DNA of 64,000 nucleotides, taken from NCBI RefSeq assembly GCF_024138165.1, contig NZ_CP100000.1, forward strand, positions 1,922,001 to 1,986,000, given 5' to 3'. Below the pieces are notes generated by a model, which was given only the letters and a program-made list of their open reading frames with translations, did not search any database and was not told where the DNA came from. Positions 42,190 to 49,927 of this stretch are shown piece after piece. Numbering within the stretch: position 1 is the first letter of the stretch; the number at the start of each line of letters is the position of its first letter. The translations under genes were made by a program, and so were the position numbers. The DNA is from Halorussus vallis (GTDB lineage: Archaea > Halobacteriota > Halobacteria > Halobacteriales > Haladaptataceae).

Positions 42190-42969
42190 ATGGATGAAAG
42201 TCCATTCAGTCGACGTCGGTTTCTGATGGCTAGCGGAACGACTCTCTCACTTACACTCTCAGGCTGTTCGGGCGGCGGCGACACGACGACCGACGACGGT
42301 AGCAGTGACGCGACGACGGTCGAGAACGCGGATACGACGACGGCGAACGAGGACGGTGACGCGACGACGAGCGGCGGCGAGACGACCGAACCCGCTAAAT
42401 CGTCGAAGGGAACGTTCGCAGTCAAGGTCGTCTACGACGGCGAATGGCAGGGGTCGATTTCCGCCGACGGCAGTTCGAAGTCGATTCAGGGAACCGGACC
42501 GAAAACAGTTGAAGTGAAAGGGAACCCCTCCATCATTTCAGCGAACGCCCAGAAGAAGGACAAAGGTGCAGGGAAAGATCTGACCGTCAAGATTTTGAGA
42601 GATGGAGAAATCCTCGAAGAGAGTTCCACCGAAGCCGAGTACGGACTCGCGCAAGTCACCGCCTCCGAGTACAACTCGGAATCGAGTGGCAGTCAATCCG
42701 GGGGTGCGAAGCTCTCGGTCGAGGTCGTCTACGACGGCGAGTGGCAGGGGTCGATTTCCGGCGACGGAAGCTCTAGGTCGGTCCAGGGGACCGGACCGAA
42801 GACGCTCGAAGTGAAGGGTTCTCCTTCCATCGTCTCGGCGAACGCCCAGAAGAAGGACAAAGGCGCGGGCAAGAAGCTAAGCATCAATATTATGAAAGAC
42901 GGTGAGATTCTCAAGGAGTCCAGCACCACCGCTGACTACGGAATGGCTCAGGTCACCGCCTCGGTGTAA
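42190..42969 (+). CDS. Tat lipoprotein with an internal tandem domain duplication
   Basis: 259 residues from ATG 42190. The Tat motif is FSRRRFLMASG and the lipobox LTLSGC. An acidic Thr/Asp-rich linker follows, then two near-identical domains of about 88 residues. The first begins TFAVKVVYDGEWQGSIS and ends YGLAQVTAS; the second begins KLSVEVVYDGEWQGSIS and ends YGMAQVTAS. The shared block GTGPKT-EVKG-PSI-SANAQKKDKGAGK suggests a recent tandem duplication, also visible at DNA level. Codon use is less GC-biased than its neighbours, which hints at transfer or fast evolution. It is a surface-anchored protein; the domain is not one I recognise and no function is proposed. Confidence 0.85.
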   Translation: MDESPFSRRRFLMASGTTLSLTLSGCSGGGDTTTDDGSSDATTVENADTTTANEDGDATTSGGETTEPAKSSKGTFAVKVVYDGEWQGSISADGSSKSIQGTGPKTVEVKGNPSIISANAQKKDKGAGKDLTVKILRDGEILEESSTEAEYGLAQVTASEYNSESSGSQSGGAKLSVEVVYDGEWQGSISGDGSSRSVQGTGPKTLEVKGSPSIVSANAQKKDKGAGKKLSINIMKDGEILKESSTTADYGMAQVTASV

Positions 42970-43020
42970 GACCAACTCCTGGCGGGTGAGCTAATGGGGG
43001 TCGGCGTCGTAGCCGAAGCC

Positions 43021-43524
43021 ATGGCAACGACGACGCTCAGGCGACGGTTCGCCGAGTCGGAGTTCTTCTGGGACCGCCACGCCAACCCCGCCAGCGGGTG
43101 GTCGCGCGTGCCGACCGGACCGCTGCTCGTCTACGCGCTCTACCGGCGGAACTGGGCGCTCCTCGGCGCGACGGTGGCGTTCGTGTTGGTCAACCCGGTG
43201 CTCTTCCCGGCCCGTGAGGCCGACGCGTCGGGGCCCGACGGCGCCGAGGAAGGGTGGATGACGAAGGGCGTCCGCGGCGAGCAACTGTGGTTGCGGGGCG
43301 CCGACGCCGGCCTGGCCAACTGGTTGAACGTCCTCAACGTTCCCGTCTTCGCCTACGCGCTGTACGCGGCGGTCCGCCGGAAACCGCGGGCGGCCGCCGC
43401 GGCGACGGCGGCCGCGATGGCGCTGAAACTCGCGTTCGTCGGCCGGATGGCGAGGCTCTACGAGCGAGAGCCGGGCTGGACGGTCGGCATCGCCGACCGT
43501 CCGGCCTCGGAGGAAACCCGATGA
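43021..43524 (+). CDS. DUF6653-like small membrane protein
   Basis: 167 residues from ATG 43021. The conserved N-terminal block SEFFWDRHANPASGWSRV precedes three or four hydrophobic segments (VYALYRRNWALLGATVAFVLVNPVLF in part, WLNVLNVPVFAYALYAAV, and an Ala-rich span). This fits the DUF6653 family of small integral membrane proteins, as far as I recall it. The role is unknown. Its stop overlaps the start of yqeC (ATGA at 43521-43524), so the two are translationally coupled, although a functional link is not obvious. Confidence 0.72.
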   Translation: MATTTLRRRFAESEFFWDRHANPASGWSRVPTGPLLVYALYRRNWALLGATVAFVLVNPVLFPAREADASGPDGAEEGWMTKGVRGEQLWLRGADAGLANWLNVLNVPVFAYALYAAVRRKPRAAAAATAAAMALKLAFVGRMARLYEREPGWTVGIADRPASEETR

Positions 43525-44330
43525 CGAAGGACCTCGCCGACGCGCTCGACGCTCGCGAGTTGACCTGCATGGTCGGCGCGGGCGGGAAGAAGACGACCCT
43601 CTACGCGCTGGCCGACCGCCTCTCGCGCGCGGTGGTGACGGCGACGGTCCGCATCCCCATCTTCGACGGCGAGGTCGCCGACCTCGCCGTCACCGACGAA
43701 CCGGTTTCGGCGCTGTCGGACGCCGATGCCGATAGTTGGCCGCTCGGCCTCGTGCCCGAGCGCGAGCGCCCGGACCGCTACCGCGGCTACGACCCCGAGA
43801 CGGTCGCGGCGCTCGCCGACGCCCACGCCGGGCCGGTGCTCGTGAAGGCCGACGGGGCGCGCACCCGCTGGCTGAAGGCGCCCGACGAGCGCGAACCGCA
43901 GGTCCCCGCGGCGGCCGACACGGTGGTTCCCATCGCCAGCGCGAAGGTCGTCGGCGAGCGCCTCTCGGCCGAGCACGTCCACCGGCCCGAGGTGGTCGCC
44001 GAACTCACGGGCCGCGAGTTGGGCGACCCGATTCGGCCCGAGGACGTCGCCGCCGTCCTCGCCCACGAGGCGGGCGGCCTGAAGGGCGTGCCGGCCGACG
44101 CGACCGCGGTCCCGGTCGTCAACATGGTCGACGACGCCGACCTCCGCGAGACGGCCCGCGAGGTTGCCGACGAGGTGCTCGACCGGACGGCCGAGTCGCG
44201 GTCGCCCGCCAGTGATTCGACCGCCCGCGGGTCGACCGACTCCGACTCGACCGATCGCGGTCCGACCGTGCCGAGGGTCGTCCTCGCCCAGATGGTAGCC
44301 GACGACCCCGTGGTAGAGGTCGTGGAGTGA
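43521..44330 (+). CDS. yqeC: YqeC-like putative selenium/molybdenum hydroxylase accessory protein
   Basis: 269 residues. The N-terminus has a nucleotide-binding-like loop MVGAGGKKTTLYALADRL near residue 17, then VRIPIFDGEV and VLVKADGARTRWLKAP near 110, which match the YqeC family linked to selenium-dependent molybdenum hydroxylases. It probably binds a nucleotide during cofactor maturation. No selenoprotein or Mo-hydroxylase gene is adjacent; an aldehyde ferredoxin oxidoreductase (tungsten) lies 15 kb away. A Ser/Asp/Arg linker at about 225-250 is low complexity. It is coupled to the DUF6653-like gene by a 4-base overlap. Confidence 0.75.
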   Translation: MTKDLADALDARELTCMVGAGGKKTTLYALADRLSRAVVTATVRIPIFDGEVADLAVTDEPVSALSDADADSWPLGLVPERERPDRYRGYDPETVAALADAHAGPVLVKADGARTRWLKAPDEREPQVPAAADTVVPIASAKVVGERLSAEHVHRPEVVAELTGRELGDPIRPEDVAAVLAHEAGGLKGVPADATAVPVVNMVDDADLRETAREVADEVLDRTAESRSPASDSTARGSTDSDSTDRGPTVPRVVLAQMVADDPVVEVVE

Positions 44331-44372
44331 ATTCGGAACCGCGAGCGAGCGAAATTCTCGGCGGAGCGGCCG

Positions 44373-45014
44373 CTACCGGCGAATCCTGGCGAGGCGCGCC
44401 TCGCCCGTGTTGGCGTCGATGTGGACGTTGAACGCCTCGCCGCCCTCGGTCCGCGCCCGGACGAGCCAGGTGTTGCTCTCGCGGTACGGTTCTTCGGGGA
44501 ATTCGGCAACGGCGCGGCCCTCGTCTTCGAGCGCACGCCGGGCGCGCTCGCGGGCGGACTCGTCGTCCCGGACCGCCCGACCCTGGCGCGCGAGGTTCAC
44601 CGTCAACACCGGCACGTCGCTCGCGCGGACCACTCGCTCGGTGACGCTCCCGAGGACGTAGCGGTCGACGCCCGACCGGCCCTGGGTCCCCATCACGAGC
44701 AGGTCGACGTCCCGCTCGTCGGCGTACTCGCCGATGACGCCCGCGGGGTCGCCCTCCTCGACGGCGGTGACGACTTCGACGCTCCGCTCGGCCCCTTGCC
44801 GAGCGATATCGTCGGTGGCTTCGCCGCCCTCCTGGCGCCGGCGCTCGCGGGCCTCCTCGCGGCCCTCCTTCGACGGCTGGTAGTCGAGGGCCTTCCTGTC
44901 CACGACGTAGAGCGCGTGGACGGTCGCACCGGTCAGTTCGGCGAGGTCGAGGGCGTGTTCGACGACCGGACGCTGTTCGCTCCCGTCGGTCGGCACCAGG
45001 ATTCGGTCGTACAT
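44373..45014 (-). CDS. Universal stress protein with C-terminal PepSY-like extension
   Basis: 213 residues from ATG 45014. The UspA fold is clear: MYDRILVPTDGSEQ at the start and the ATP-binding signature GTQGRSGVDRYVLGSVTERVVR near 110 (quoted as GTQGRSGVDRYVLGS). The last 65 residues (RARRALEDEG, FNVHIDANTGEARLARI) form an extra small domain that resembles a PepSY-type fold. A TATA-like ACTATTTCC lies about 31-36 bases upstream of the start. A structured repeat (family A) sits 119 bases upstream on the same strand. The role is probably stress adaptation by nucleotide binding. Confidence 0.88.
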   Translation of the reverse strand: MYDRILVPTDGSEQRPVVEHALDLAELTGATVHALYVVDRKALDYQPSKEGREEARERRRQEGGEATDDIARQGAERSVEVVTAVEEGDPAGVIGEYADERDVDLLVMGTQGRSGVDRYVLGSVTERVVRASDVPVLTVNLARQGRAVRDDESARERARRALEDEGRAVAEFPEEPYRESNTWLVRARTEGGEAFNVHIDANTGEARLARIRR

Positions 45015-45133
45015 GTGCGGGCGTTCGATGCTCTCGTGGAAATAGTCTTGTTTCGCTCGTTGAGCGGAACTTCCTCGAAAGCCTCCGACCACTCGCTCCG
45101 AGCCGCGACAGCGACAGCAGAGGGAAGCACTTC

Positions 45134-45246
45134 GAAAGCCCCCGCCCGCTCGCGGTCGCTGGCCGGGATATTCACGCCTCGCTGCCGCTCGGCGAGAATA
45201 GTGCCCGCCCAGGCGACCACGTGAACGCGAGCGGGCGGCCCCTTTC
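45134..45246 (-). repeat. Structured intergenic element, family A copy 1
   Basis: Read on the minus strand it begins GAAAG and ends CTTTC, which pair. A 3x3 G/G internal loop follows, then a 13-bp stem (CCGCCCGCTCGCG / CGCGAGCGGGCGG). Inside, GGTCGC-CTGG pairs with CCAGCGACC, and a conserved TATTCTCGC...GCGTGAATA hairpin closes the top. Copy 2 at 58038-58157 keeps all of these pairings, with changed bases in the second stem. The rest of this 416-bp gene-free stretch holds a hairpin at 45254-45274 (stem CGTCGGACC / GGTCCGACG) and two AGCGCTTCCGG direct repeats, but no gene. Confidence 0.8.
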
Positions 45247-45430
45247 AGTCCACCGTCGGACCTCCGGTCCGACGAGCTCTCGTTCGCTTCGCTCACGAGA
45301 ACCACCCTGCCGGTTGGTCGGCCGAGCGTTTGCGGTTGTTCGTGTCGCAAAGCGCTTCCGGTGGACTAGTTCACCGAGCGCTTCCGGCTGGTGATTCGGT
45401 CGGCTATCGCACCTGAAAACACGCTCCTCG

Positions 45431-46402
45431 CTACCAGAACTTGTCCAAGCCCGACTGCTTTCGCGCCCGGCCGTCGGGGTCGGCGACCCACGGCGTCCGG
45501 CCGTCTCGGGCCGCCACGGCGTCGAACTCCGGCGGGTCGGCGGGGTCGTGGCCGGGGCAGTCAGGGCCGCACTCGACGGGATTCACGAGACTCCCCTTCC
45601 ACCGGCAGAAAGGCAGGCCCTCGCTCCCTTCGCGGGTTGTGCTCTCGGCCTCCGCGCACGCCGGAAAGTCGTAGGTCCGCCAGCCCTTGCCGTACGCGCG
45701 TTCGGCCATCCGGCGGCGCTGGCGGGCCTTCTCGGCGGCCGAGACCACGGCGACGTCGGTCCGGCCGGTGTGGGTTTCGAGGAGTTCGACGCCGGCCTCG
45801 TCGGTCGGGAGCGGCCGGGCCTCGCGGACCACCTCGCGCTCGCCGGTTTCGGGGTCGAAGCGCCAGACGCCGACCTCCTCGGGGATGCGGTTGAGGTGGG
45901 CGCCGGTCACGTAACTCTCGGTGGCGAGCACCACCTCGTCGACGACCGCGAGACTGACGTCCTTGCGGAGTTGCACTTCGAGGTCGCCGGGGTCGCCGAG
46001 GTCGGGTTTGTTCTCAACGCCGACGAGGCGGCCGAACCAGTCGTCGGGGTAGCGGGCGACCTGCCGAATGCGGCCGTCGAGTTCGCGCTCGAAGAAGCCG
46101 ACCTCGACCGCGCGCTCGGCGAGTCGTTCGGCCCGCTCGGGGTGGCAGTCGAACACCTCACGCGGGCGTCGGGCGCGCCCGACGCCCGCGTCGCTCTCGA
46201 CGGCGGCCGGGGGAATCGTCTCGGCGGTCAGGGCCGCCCGGGCGTCCATCTCCGGGCCGGGTTCGACTCGGAGTACGTCGAGAATCCGATTGCCGGGGTC
46301 ACGGACGCCGCCGCCGATCTGCCTGGCGACGACGGCGTCGCCGCGGGCTTCGAGGTGGGCGCACAGGGCCAACTCGAAGGGGAACTCGCGCACGGCCGTC
46401 AC
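45431..46402 (-). CDS. DUF5787-like protein, candidate PD-(D/E)XK nuclease with Cys cluster
   Basis: 323 residues. It begins FPFELALCAHLEARGDAV, then GNRILDVLRVEPG (Asp) and LVGVENKPDL with an E-N-K motif, followed by LEVQLRKDVSLAVVDEVVLAT. This D...ExK...Q pattern is that of the PD-(D/E)XK nuclease fold. The C-terminal third has four spaced cysteines in FPACAEAE, LPFCRWK, VECGPDCPG, like the iron-sulfur clusters of Cas4/AddB-type nucleases. I recall the haloarchaeal family as DUF5787. The nuclease and Fe-S readings are my inference. It stands alone on the minus strand with no CRISPR or restriction genes nearby. Confidence 0.75.
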   Translation of the reverse strand: MTAVREFPFELALCAHLEARGDAVVARQIGGGVRDPGNRILDVLRVEPGPEMDARAALTAETIPPAAVESDAGVGRARRPREVFDCHPERAERLAERAVEVGFFERELDGRIRQVARYPDDWFGRLVGVENKPDLGDPGDLEVQLRKDVSLAVVDEVVLATESYVTGAHLNRIPEEVGVWRFDPETGEREVVREARPLPTDEAGVELLETHTGRTDVAVVSAAEKARQRRRMAERAYGKGWRTYDFPACAEAESTTREGSEGLPFCRWKGSLVNPVECGPDCPGHDPADPPEFDAVAARDGRTPWVADPDGRARKQSGLDKFW

Positions 46403-46474
46403 TGAGCGCGCCGGGAAGAAAAGTTCGCCGTTCGGCGGGCGGGTCGGTCGCGGTCGGTCAGTAGTGGTCGCCGG

Positions 46475-46789
46475 TCAGTCGTCGGCCGGAACGACCTCGC
46501 CCTTCTCCGACTCGGCGTCCTCGTCGTCCGAGTCGTCTTCGCGCTCGGTGCGCAGGTCCGCCTCGGTCGGATCGGCGTCGAGGATCGGGCGTTCTCGTCT
46601 CTCGCCCGCCTCGTCCGTGTCTGTGGCGGCGTCGCTCCGCCCGGAGACGAGCGCTCTCGCCCCGGCGACGAGGCGGTCCTTCGCGCGCGCCGGCAGCGCG
46701 GGTCGTCCGTCGTCGGTTTCGTCGTCGACGTTCGCCTCGTCGGTCGCTCTGCTCGCGGTTCGTTCCCAGTCGTCCCTCGGGTGGCACAT
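46475..46789 (-). CDS. Small acidic hypothetical protein
   Basis: 104 residues from ATG 46789 (MCHPRDDWERT). It is hydrophilic and very acidic, with a short basic stretch (LPARAKDRLVAGARALVSG) in the middle, and likely disordered ends. Haloarchaeal genomes often carry small proteins beginning MCH-x-R; I do not know a function for them. It lies 72 bases upstream of the DUF5787-like gene on the same strand. Confidence 0.55.
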   Translation of the reverse strand: MCHPRDDWERTASRATDEANVDDETDDGRPALPARAKDRLVAGARALVSGRSDAATDTDEAGERRERPILDADPTEADLRTEREDDSDDEDAESEKGEVVPADD

Positions 46790-46862
46790 GGTAACTCCCC
46801 TCCTGCTCTGGGCGGCCGGACGCGAATAAGGATTTTCGACGCCATCCGACAAAAGGCACCGT

Positions 46863-47144
46863 TCAGTCGAACCGTTCGAGCGCCGCGACGACGCCGCGGA
46901 CCACCGCCAGTGGGAGCGCGAACGCCAGACCGACGGACGCGACCCATCCGACCAGCAGGACCGGGACGGTCGTCGGCACGACGGCCGCCGCGGTGGCGAG
47001 CGTCGCGGCGGCCAGTAGCGCCGCGGCGACCAGCGATAGCACGGTGATCGGAAGCGCGAGGCGGGCGACCAGCGCCGCGACGAGGCCCTCGCCCCGGGTC
47101 GTTCGACCGACCGATGCGGCCGTACCGTGGTTGTCGTACTTCAT
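46863..47144 (-). CDS. Small two-span membrane protein
   Basis: 93 residues from ATG 47144. After a polar N-terminus of about 20 residues there are two long hydrophobic stretches, LVARLALPITVLSLVAAALL and VVPTTVPVLLVGWVASVGLA, with a short C-tail (LERFD). It is probably an integral membrane protein of two or three spans. No family is recognised. The start is supported by acidic/polar N-terminal sequence and by loss of coding character upstream. The 281 bp upstream, to the stop of the winged-helix gene, shows no gene. Confidence 0.65.
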   Translation of the reverse strand: MKYDNHGTAASVGRTTRGEGLVAALVARLALPITVLSLVAAALLAAATLATAAAVVPTTVPVLLVGWVASVGLAFALPLAVVRGVVAALERFD

Positions 47145-47425
47145 CTCTTTCTCCTCGCCTACGAGTAGGGGCGGCGGGGATAAAGTTGTAATCTGAAATA
47201 CACTCCTGCACGGCGAGTTACCGGAATCGGGTTCTGTAAAGCGGTTGTCCATTCGGGGGCGAGCGCCGGGCGAGGAGACGGAACTCGCGGAGAACCCGCG
47301 TGAAACTGGACTCGGTGAAGACGGAACGTGAACGAAGTCGAGCACGAGTAAGACGAAGCGCGAACGAGGCGGACCTCGGAGGGCTCCGAAGAGAGAGCCG
47401 GGACGGCGGCGGAGAAGGGTGAGTC

Positions 47426-48376
47426 TCAGATGGCCTTCGCGCTGCTGGAGGACGCCGACCGGCTCTCGCGTTCGAGTTCCACCACGTCGAGGTTCCCGTC
47501 GAGGGTCACCGACAGCACCTCGTCGTCGAGCGGAATCTCGACCAGAATCTCCCAGGGGCCCTCCGAGACGACCGTGGTGTGCTCGTCGCTCACGCACCAC
47601 TCCAGGTCCCAGTAGGGCCGGGTACAGACGTCGATGCCGTGGTCGCGGTGGAACGTCACCACGTCCGACTGGTCGAGTAGCGACAGGCCCACCGCAGAGT
47701 AGAGCTGGTGGCGACACTGCTCGCAGCGGTGGTCGACCCGGACTTCGAGGCCCAGGAAGTTCTCGGTGTCACGGGTGACCGTGGTGGTCATCCGGCCGTT
47801 GCACTCCGGGCAGACGCCGTCGGCGGCCAGGCAGTGGAGGTGACGGACGCGCTGGTTGAACGCGTCGGCGATTTCGTCGTTCGTGCGGTCGTTGAGGCCG
47901 CCCGGCGGGAACGGGTAGCAGCCGTGGTTCTTGCCGCACTCGGTGCAGTCGATGACGAGTCGCTCATCCTCGTAGCTCGCGCGCAGGGTCCCGTCGCAGG
48001 CCGCGCAGGTGCCCGTCACGTCGAACGGCTCCATCTCGGGGTGTTCGTTGAACGACCCCGCCAGGATGGCGCGGACGACCTTCTTGCCGGCCTGTCGGAA
48101 ATCGTAGCCGTCGTCGGTCTGGACCACGAAGTGGTCGGTGAGCTGTTTCAGGTGGTAGTTGAACTGCGCGCTGTCGCGCATCCCCACCGCGCGTCGGAGT
48201 TCCGAGAAGCTGACGGGGCGCTCGGGGGCCGCCCACAGCGCCTCCAGAATCGACAGTCGCGTCTCGTTCGCGATGACCGAGAACGCCTCGGCCGGGGCGA
48301 CGCAGTCCTCGCACTCCTGGAGCGTGACCTCGTCGGCGTCGGCGAGGTCGGGGTTCGGTTCACTCGTTCCGCTCAT
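47426..48376 (-). CDS. Winged-helix (ArsR-type) regulator with multiple zinc ribbons
   Basis: 316 residues. Residues 30-110 are a winged helix: FSVIANETRLSILEALW, SFSELRRAVGMRDSAQFNYHLKQL (quoted in part: SFSELRRAVGM). Then come zinc-ribbon Cys pairs CAAC and CTEC (near 125-150), CPEC (near 190) and CEQC (near 215), and a C-terminal beta-rich part. An N-terminal CEDC pair is also present. The architecture matches haloarchaeal DUF7351-type regulators, which I recall only roughly. It is likely a DNA-binding regulator sensing an unknown signal, or structured by zinc. It diverges from the aIF2-gamma gene. Confidence 0.82.
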   Translation of the reverse strand: MSGTSEPNPDLADADEVTLQECEDCVAPAEAFSVIANETRLSILEALWAAPERPVSFSELRRAVGMRDSAQFNYHLKQLTDHFVVQTDDGYDFRQAGKKVVRAILAGSFNEHPEMEPFDVTGTCAACDGTLRASYEDERLVIDCTECGKNHGCYPFPPGGLNDRTNDEIADAFNQRVRHLHCLAADGVCPECNGRMTTTVTRDTENFLGLEVRVDHRCEQCRHQLYSAVGLSLLDQSDVVTFHRDHGIDVCTRPYWDLEWCVSDEHTTVVSEGPWEILVEIPLDDEVLSVTLDGNLDVVELERESRSASSSSAKAI

Positions 48377-48445
48377 GTGAGACAGTTGTTATCCGGAGGA
48401 GCTAAAGTGTTCGCTTAATCTCGGTTGTGTAGATGAGTTGTCAAG

Positions 48446-48453
48446 TATATAAT
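48446..48453 (+). promoter_or_regulatory. Strong orphan TATA box far upstream of aIF2-gamma
   Basis: TATATAAT here has no well-placed reading frame. It could start a long (about 210-base) leader for the aIF2-gamma gene or a small RNA between 48476 and about 48640. A second TATA-like box (TTTATC, 48635-48640) lies at the right distance for a short leader. The 312-bp gap holds no other feature. Confidence 0.4.
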
Positions 48454-48676
48454 GGACCGAATCAGACTCGTCAGCCGCCGTACCGAGGGTAAACCGGAAC
48501 GTCCGAGGGCGAACCGGGGATGCTCGCCGACGCCGACGGACGGCCGCGACCGCGAGAGCCGAGTCAGACGATGCCTAGCGGGGACCGCGTTCGTCGCCGA
48601 TTCGGAGTGCGAAGCGGCGAGCGAGAACAGTAGGTTTATCAGTCGTTCGGGCCGAATCTTCCAGTAGAATTACTCC

Positions 48677-48684
48677 AGGAGGTC
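48677..48684 (+). promoter_or_regulatory. Strong Shine-Dalgarno site before a TTG start
   Basis: AGGAGGTC is five bases before a TTG codon at 48689, a near-perfect match to the 16S rRNA 3' end. Most genes in this window lack such a site, and it decides the start of the aIF2-gamma gene. Confidence 0.75.
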
Positions 48685-48688
48685 AACT

Positions 48689-49921
48689 TTGACAGGAAAC
48701 AACGCCCAACCGGAGGTGAACATCGGGCTGGTCGGCCACGTAGACCACGGAAAGACGACGCTCGTGCAGGCGCTTTCCGGCGAGTGGACAGACCAGCACT
48801 CCGAGGAGATGAAACGTGGCATCTCCATCCGACTTGGCTACGCCGACGCCACGTTCCGCAAGTGCCCCGGTATGGACGAACCGGAGTGCTACACGGTCGA
48901 GGAAACCTGCCCCGACGGCACCGAGAGCGACGTGCTTCGGACGGTGTCGTTCGTGGACGCGCCCGGTCACGAGACCCTGATGGCGACGATGCTGTCGGGC
49001 GCGGCCATCATGGACGGCGCGGTGCTGGTCGTCAGCGCCACCGACCCCGTCCCGCAGGCCCAGACCGAAGAGCACCTGATGGCGCTGGACATCATCGGCA
49101 TCGACAACATCGTCATCGCACAGAACAAGATCGACCTGGTCGACCGCGACCGGGCCCAAGATAACTACCAGGAGATACAGGAGTTCGTCGAGGGGACCGT
49201 CGCCGAGGACGCGCCGGTCGTCCCCATCTCCGCCCAGCAGGAGGTCAACATCGACCTCCTCATCGACGCCGTCGAGCGCGAGATTCCGACGCCCGAGCGC
49301 GACCCGGACGCCGACGCTCGGATGCACGTCGCTCGCAGTTTCGACATCAACCGCCCGGGGACGACCTGGGAGGGACTGATGGGCGGCGTCATCGGCGGCA
49401 GTCTGGTCGAAGGTCGACTCACCGAGGGCGACGACCTCGAACTCCGCCCCGGTCGCGAGGTCGAGGAGGGCGGCGAAACCCGCTGGGAGCCCATCCAGAC
49501 CGACGTGCGTTCGCTCCAGGCGGGCGGCGACATGGTCGACGAGGTGACGCCGGGCGGCCTGCTCGGCGTCGGCACCGGACTCGACCCCAGCATCACGAAG
49601 GGTGACGCGCTCGCGGGACAGGTCGCCGGGTCGCCCGGCAGCCTCCCGCCGACGTGGCGCCAGTTCACGATGGAGGTCGACCTGCTCGAACGCCTCGTCG
49701 GCGTCGACAACGAGGACGTCGACGAGATATCGACCGGCGAACCGCTGATGCTCACCATCGGCACCGCGACGACCGTCGGTTCGGTGACGAGCGCTCGCCA
49801 GGGCGAGTGCGAGGTCGCGCTCAAGCGGCCGGTCTGCGCGCCCGTCGGGTCGAAGATCGCCATCAACCGCCGCATCGGTGCGCGCTGGCGGCTGATCGGC
49901 GTCGGCACCCTGCGGGAGTAG
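48689..49921 (+). CDS. eif2g: Translation initiation factor aIF2 subunit gamma
   Basis: 410 residues from a TTG start. The GTPase motifs are GHVDHGKTT (16-24), the switch region [14 protein letters not shown] (43-56), [10 protein letters not shown] near 96, and AQNKIDLVD near 153. Domains II and III follow. It carries initiator Met-tRNA to the ribosome with aIF2 alpha and beta subunits. The zinc-knuckle cysteines are reduced: C59, C67 and C74 remain, but the expected CxxC pairs are broken (CPGM, CPDG). The start is set by a strong Shine-Dalgarno site at 48677-48684. It heads a conserved archaeal set with PIN, Rpo7, Spt4 and ribosomal proteins. Confidence 0.95.
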   Translation: MTGNNAQPEVNIGLVGHVDHGKTTLVQALSGEWTDQHSEEMKRGISIRLGYADATFRKCPGMDEPECYTVEETCPDGTESDVLRTVSFVDAPGHETLMATMLSGAAIMDGAVLVVSATDPVPQAQTEEHLMALDIIGIDNIVIAQNKIDLVDRDRAQDNYQEIQEFVEGTVAEDAPVVPISAQQEVNIDLLIDAVEREIPTPERDPDADARMHVARSFDINRPGTTWEGLMGGVIGGSLVEGRLTEGDDLELRPGREVEEGGETRWEPIQTDVRSLQAGGDMVDEVTPGGLLGVGTGLDPSITKGDALAGQVAGSPGSLPPTWRQFTMEVDLLERLVGVDNEDVDEISTGEPLMLTIGTATTVGSVTSARQGECEVALKRPVCAPVGSKIAINRRIGARWRLIGVGTLRE

Positions 49922-49927
49922 CAGCCG

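Noticed and set aside
48452-48667. 71-residue plus-strand open frame upstream of aIF2-gamma
   Set aside because: It is basic and Arg-rich with no family; its ATG overlaps the TATA box itself, so it is more likely leader or spacer.
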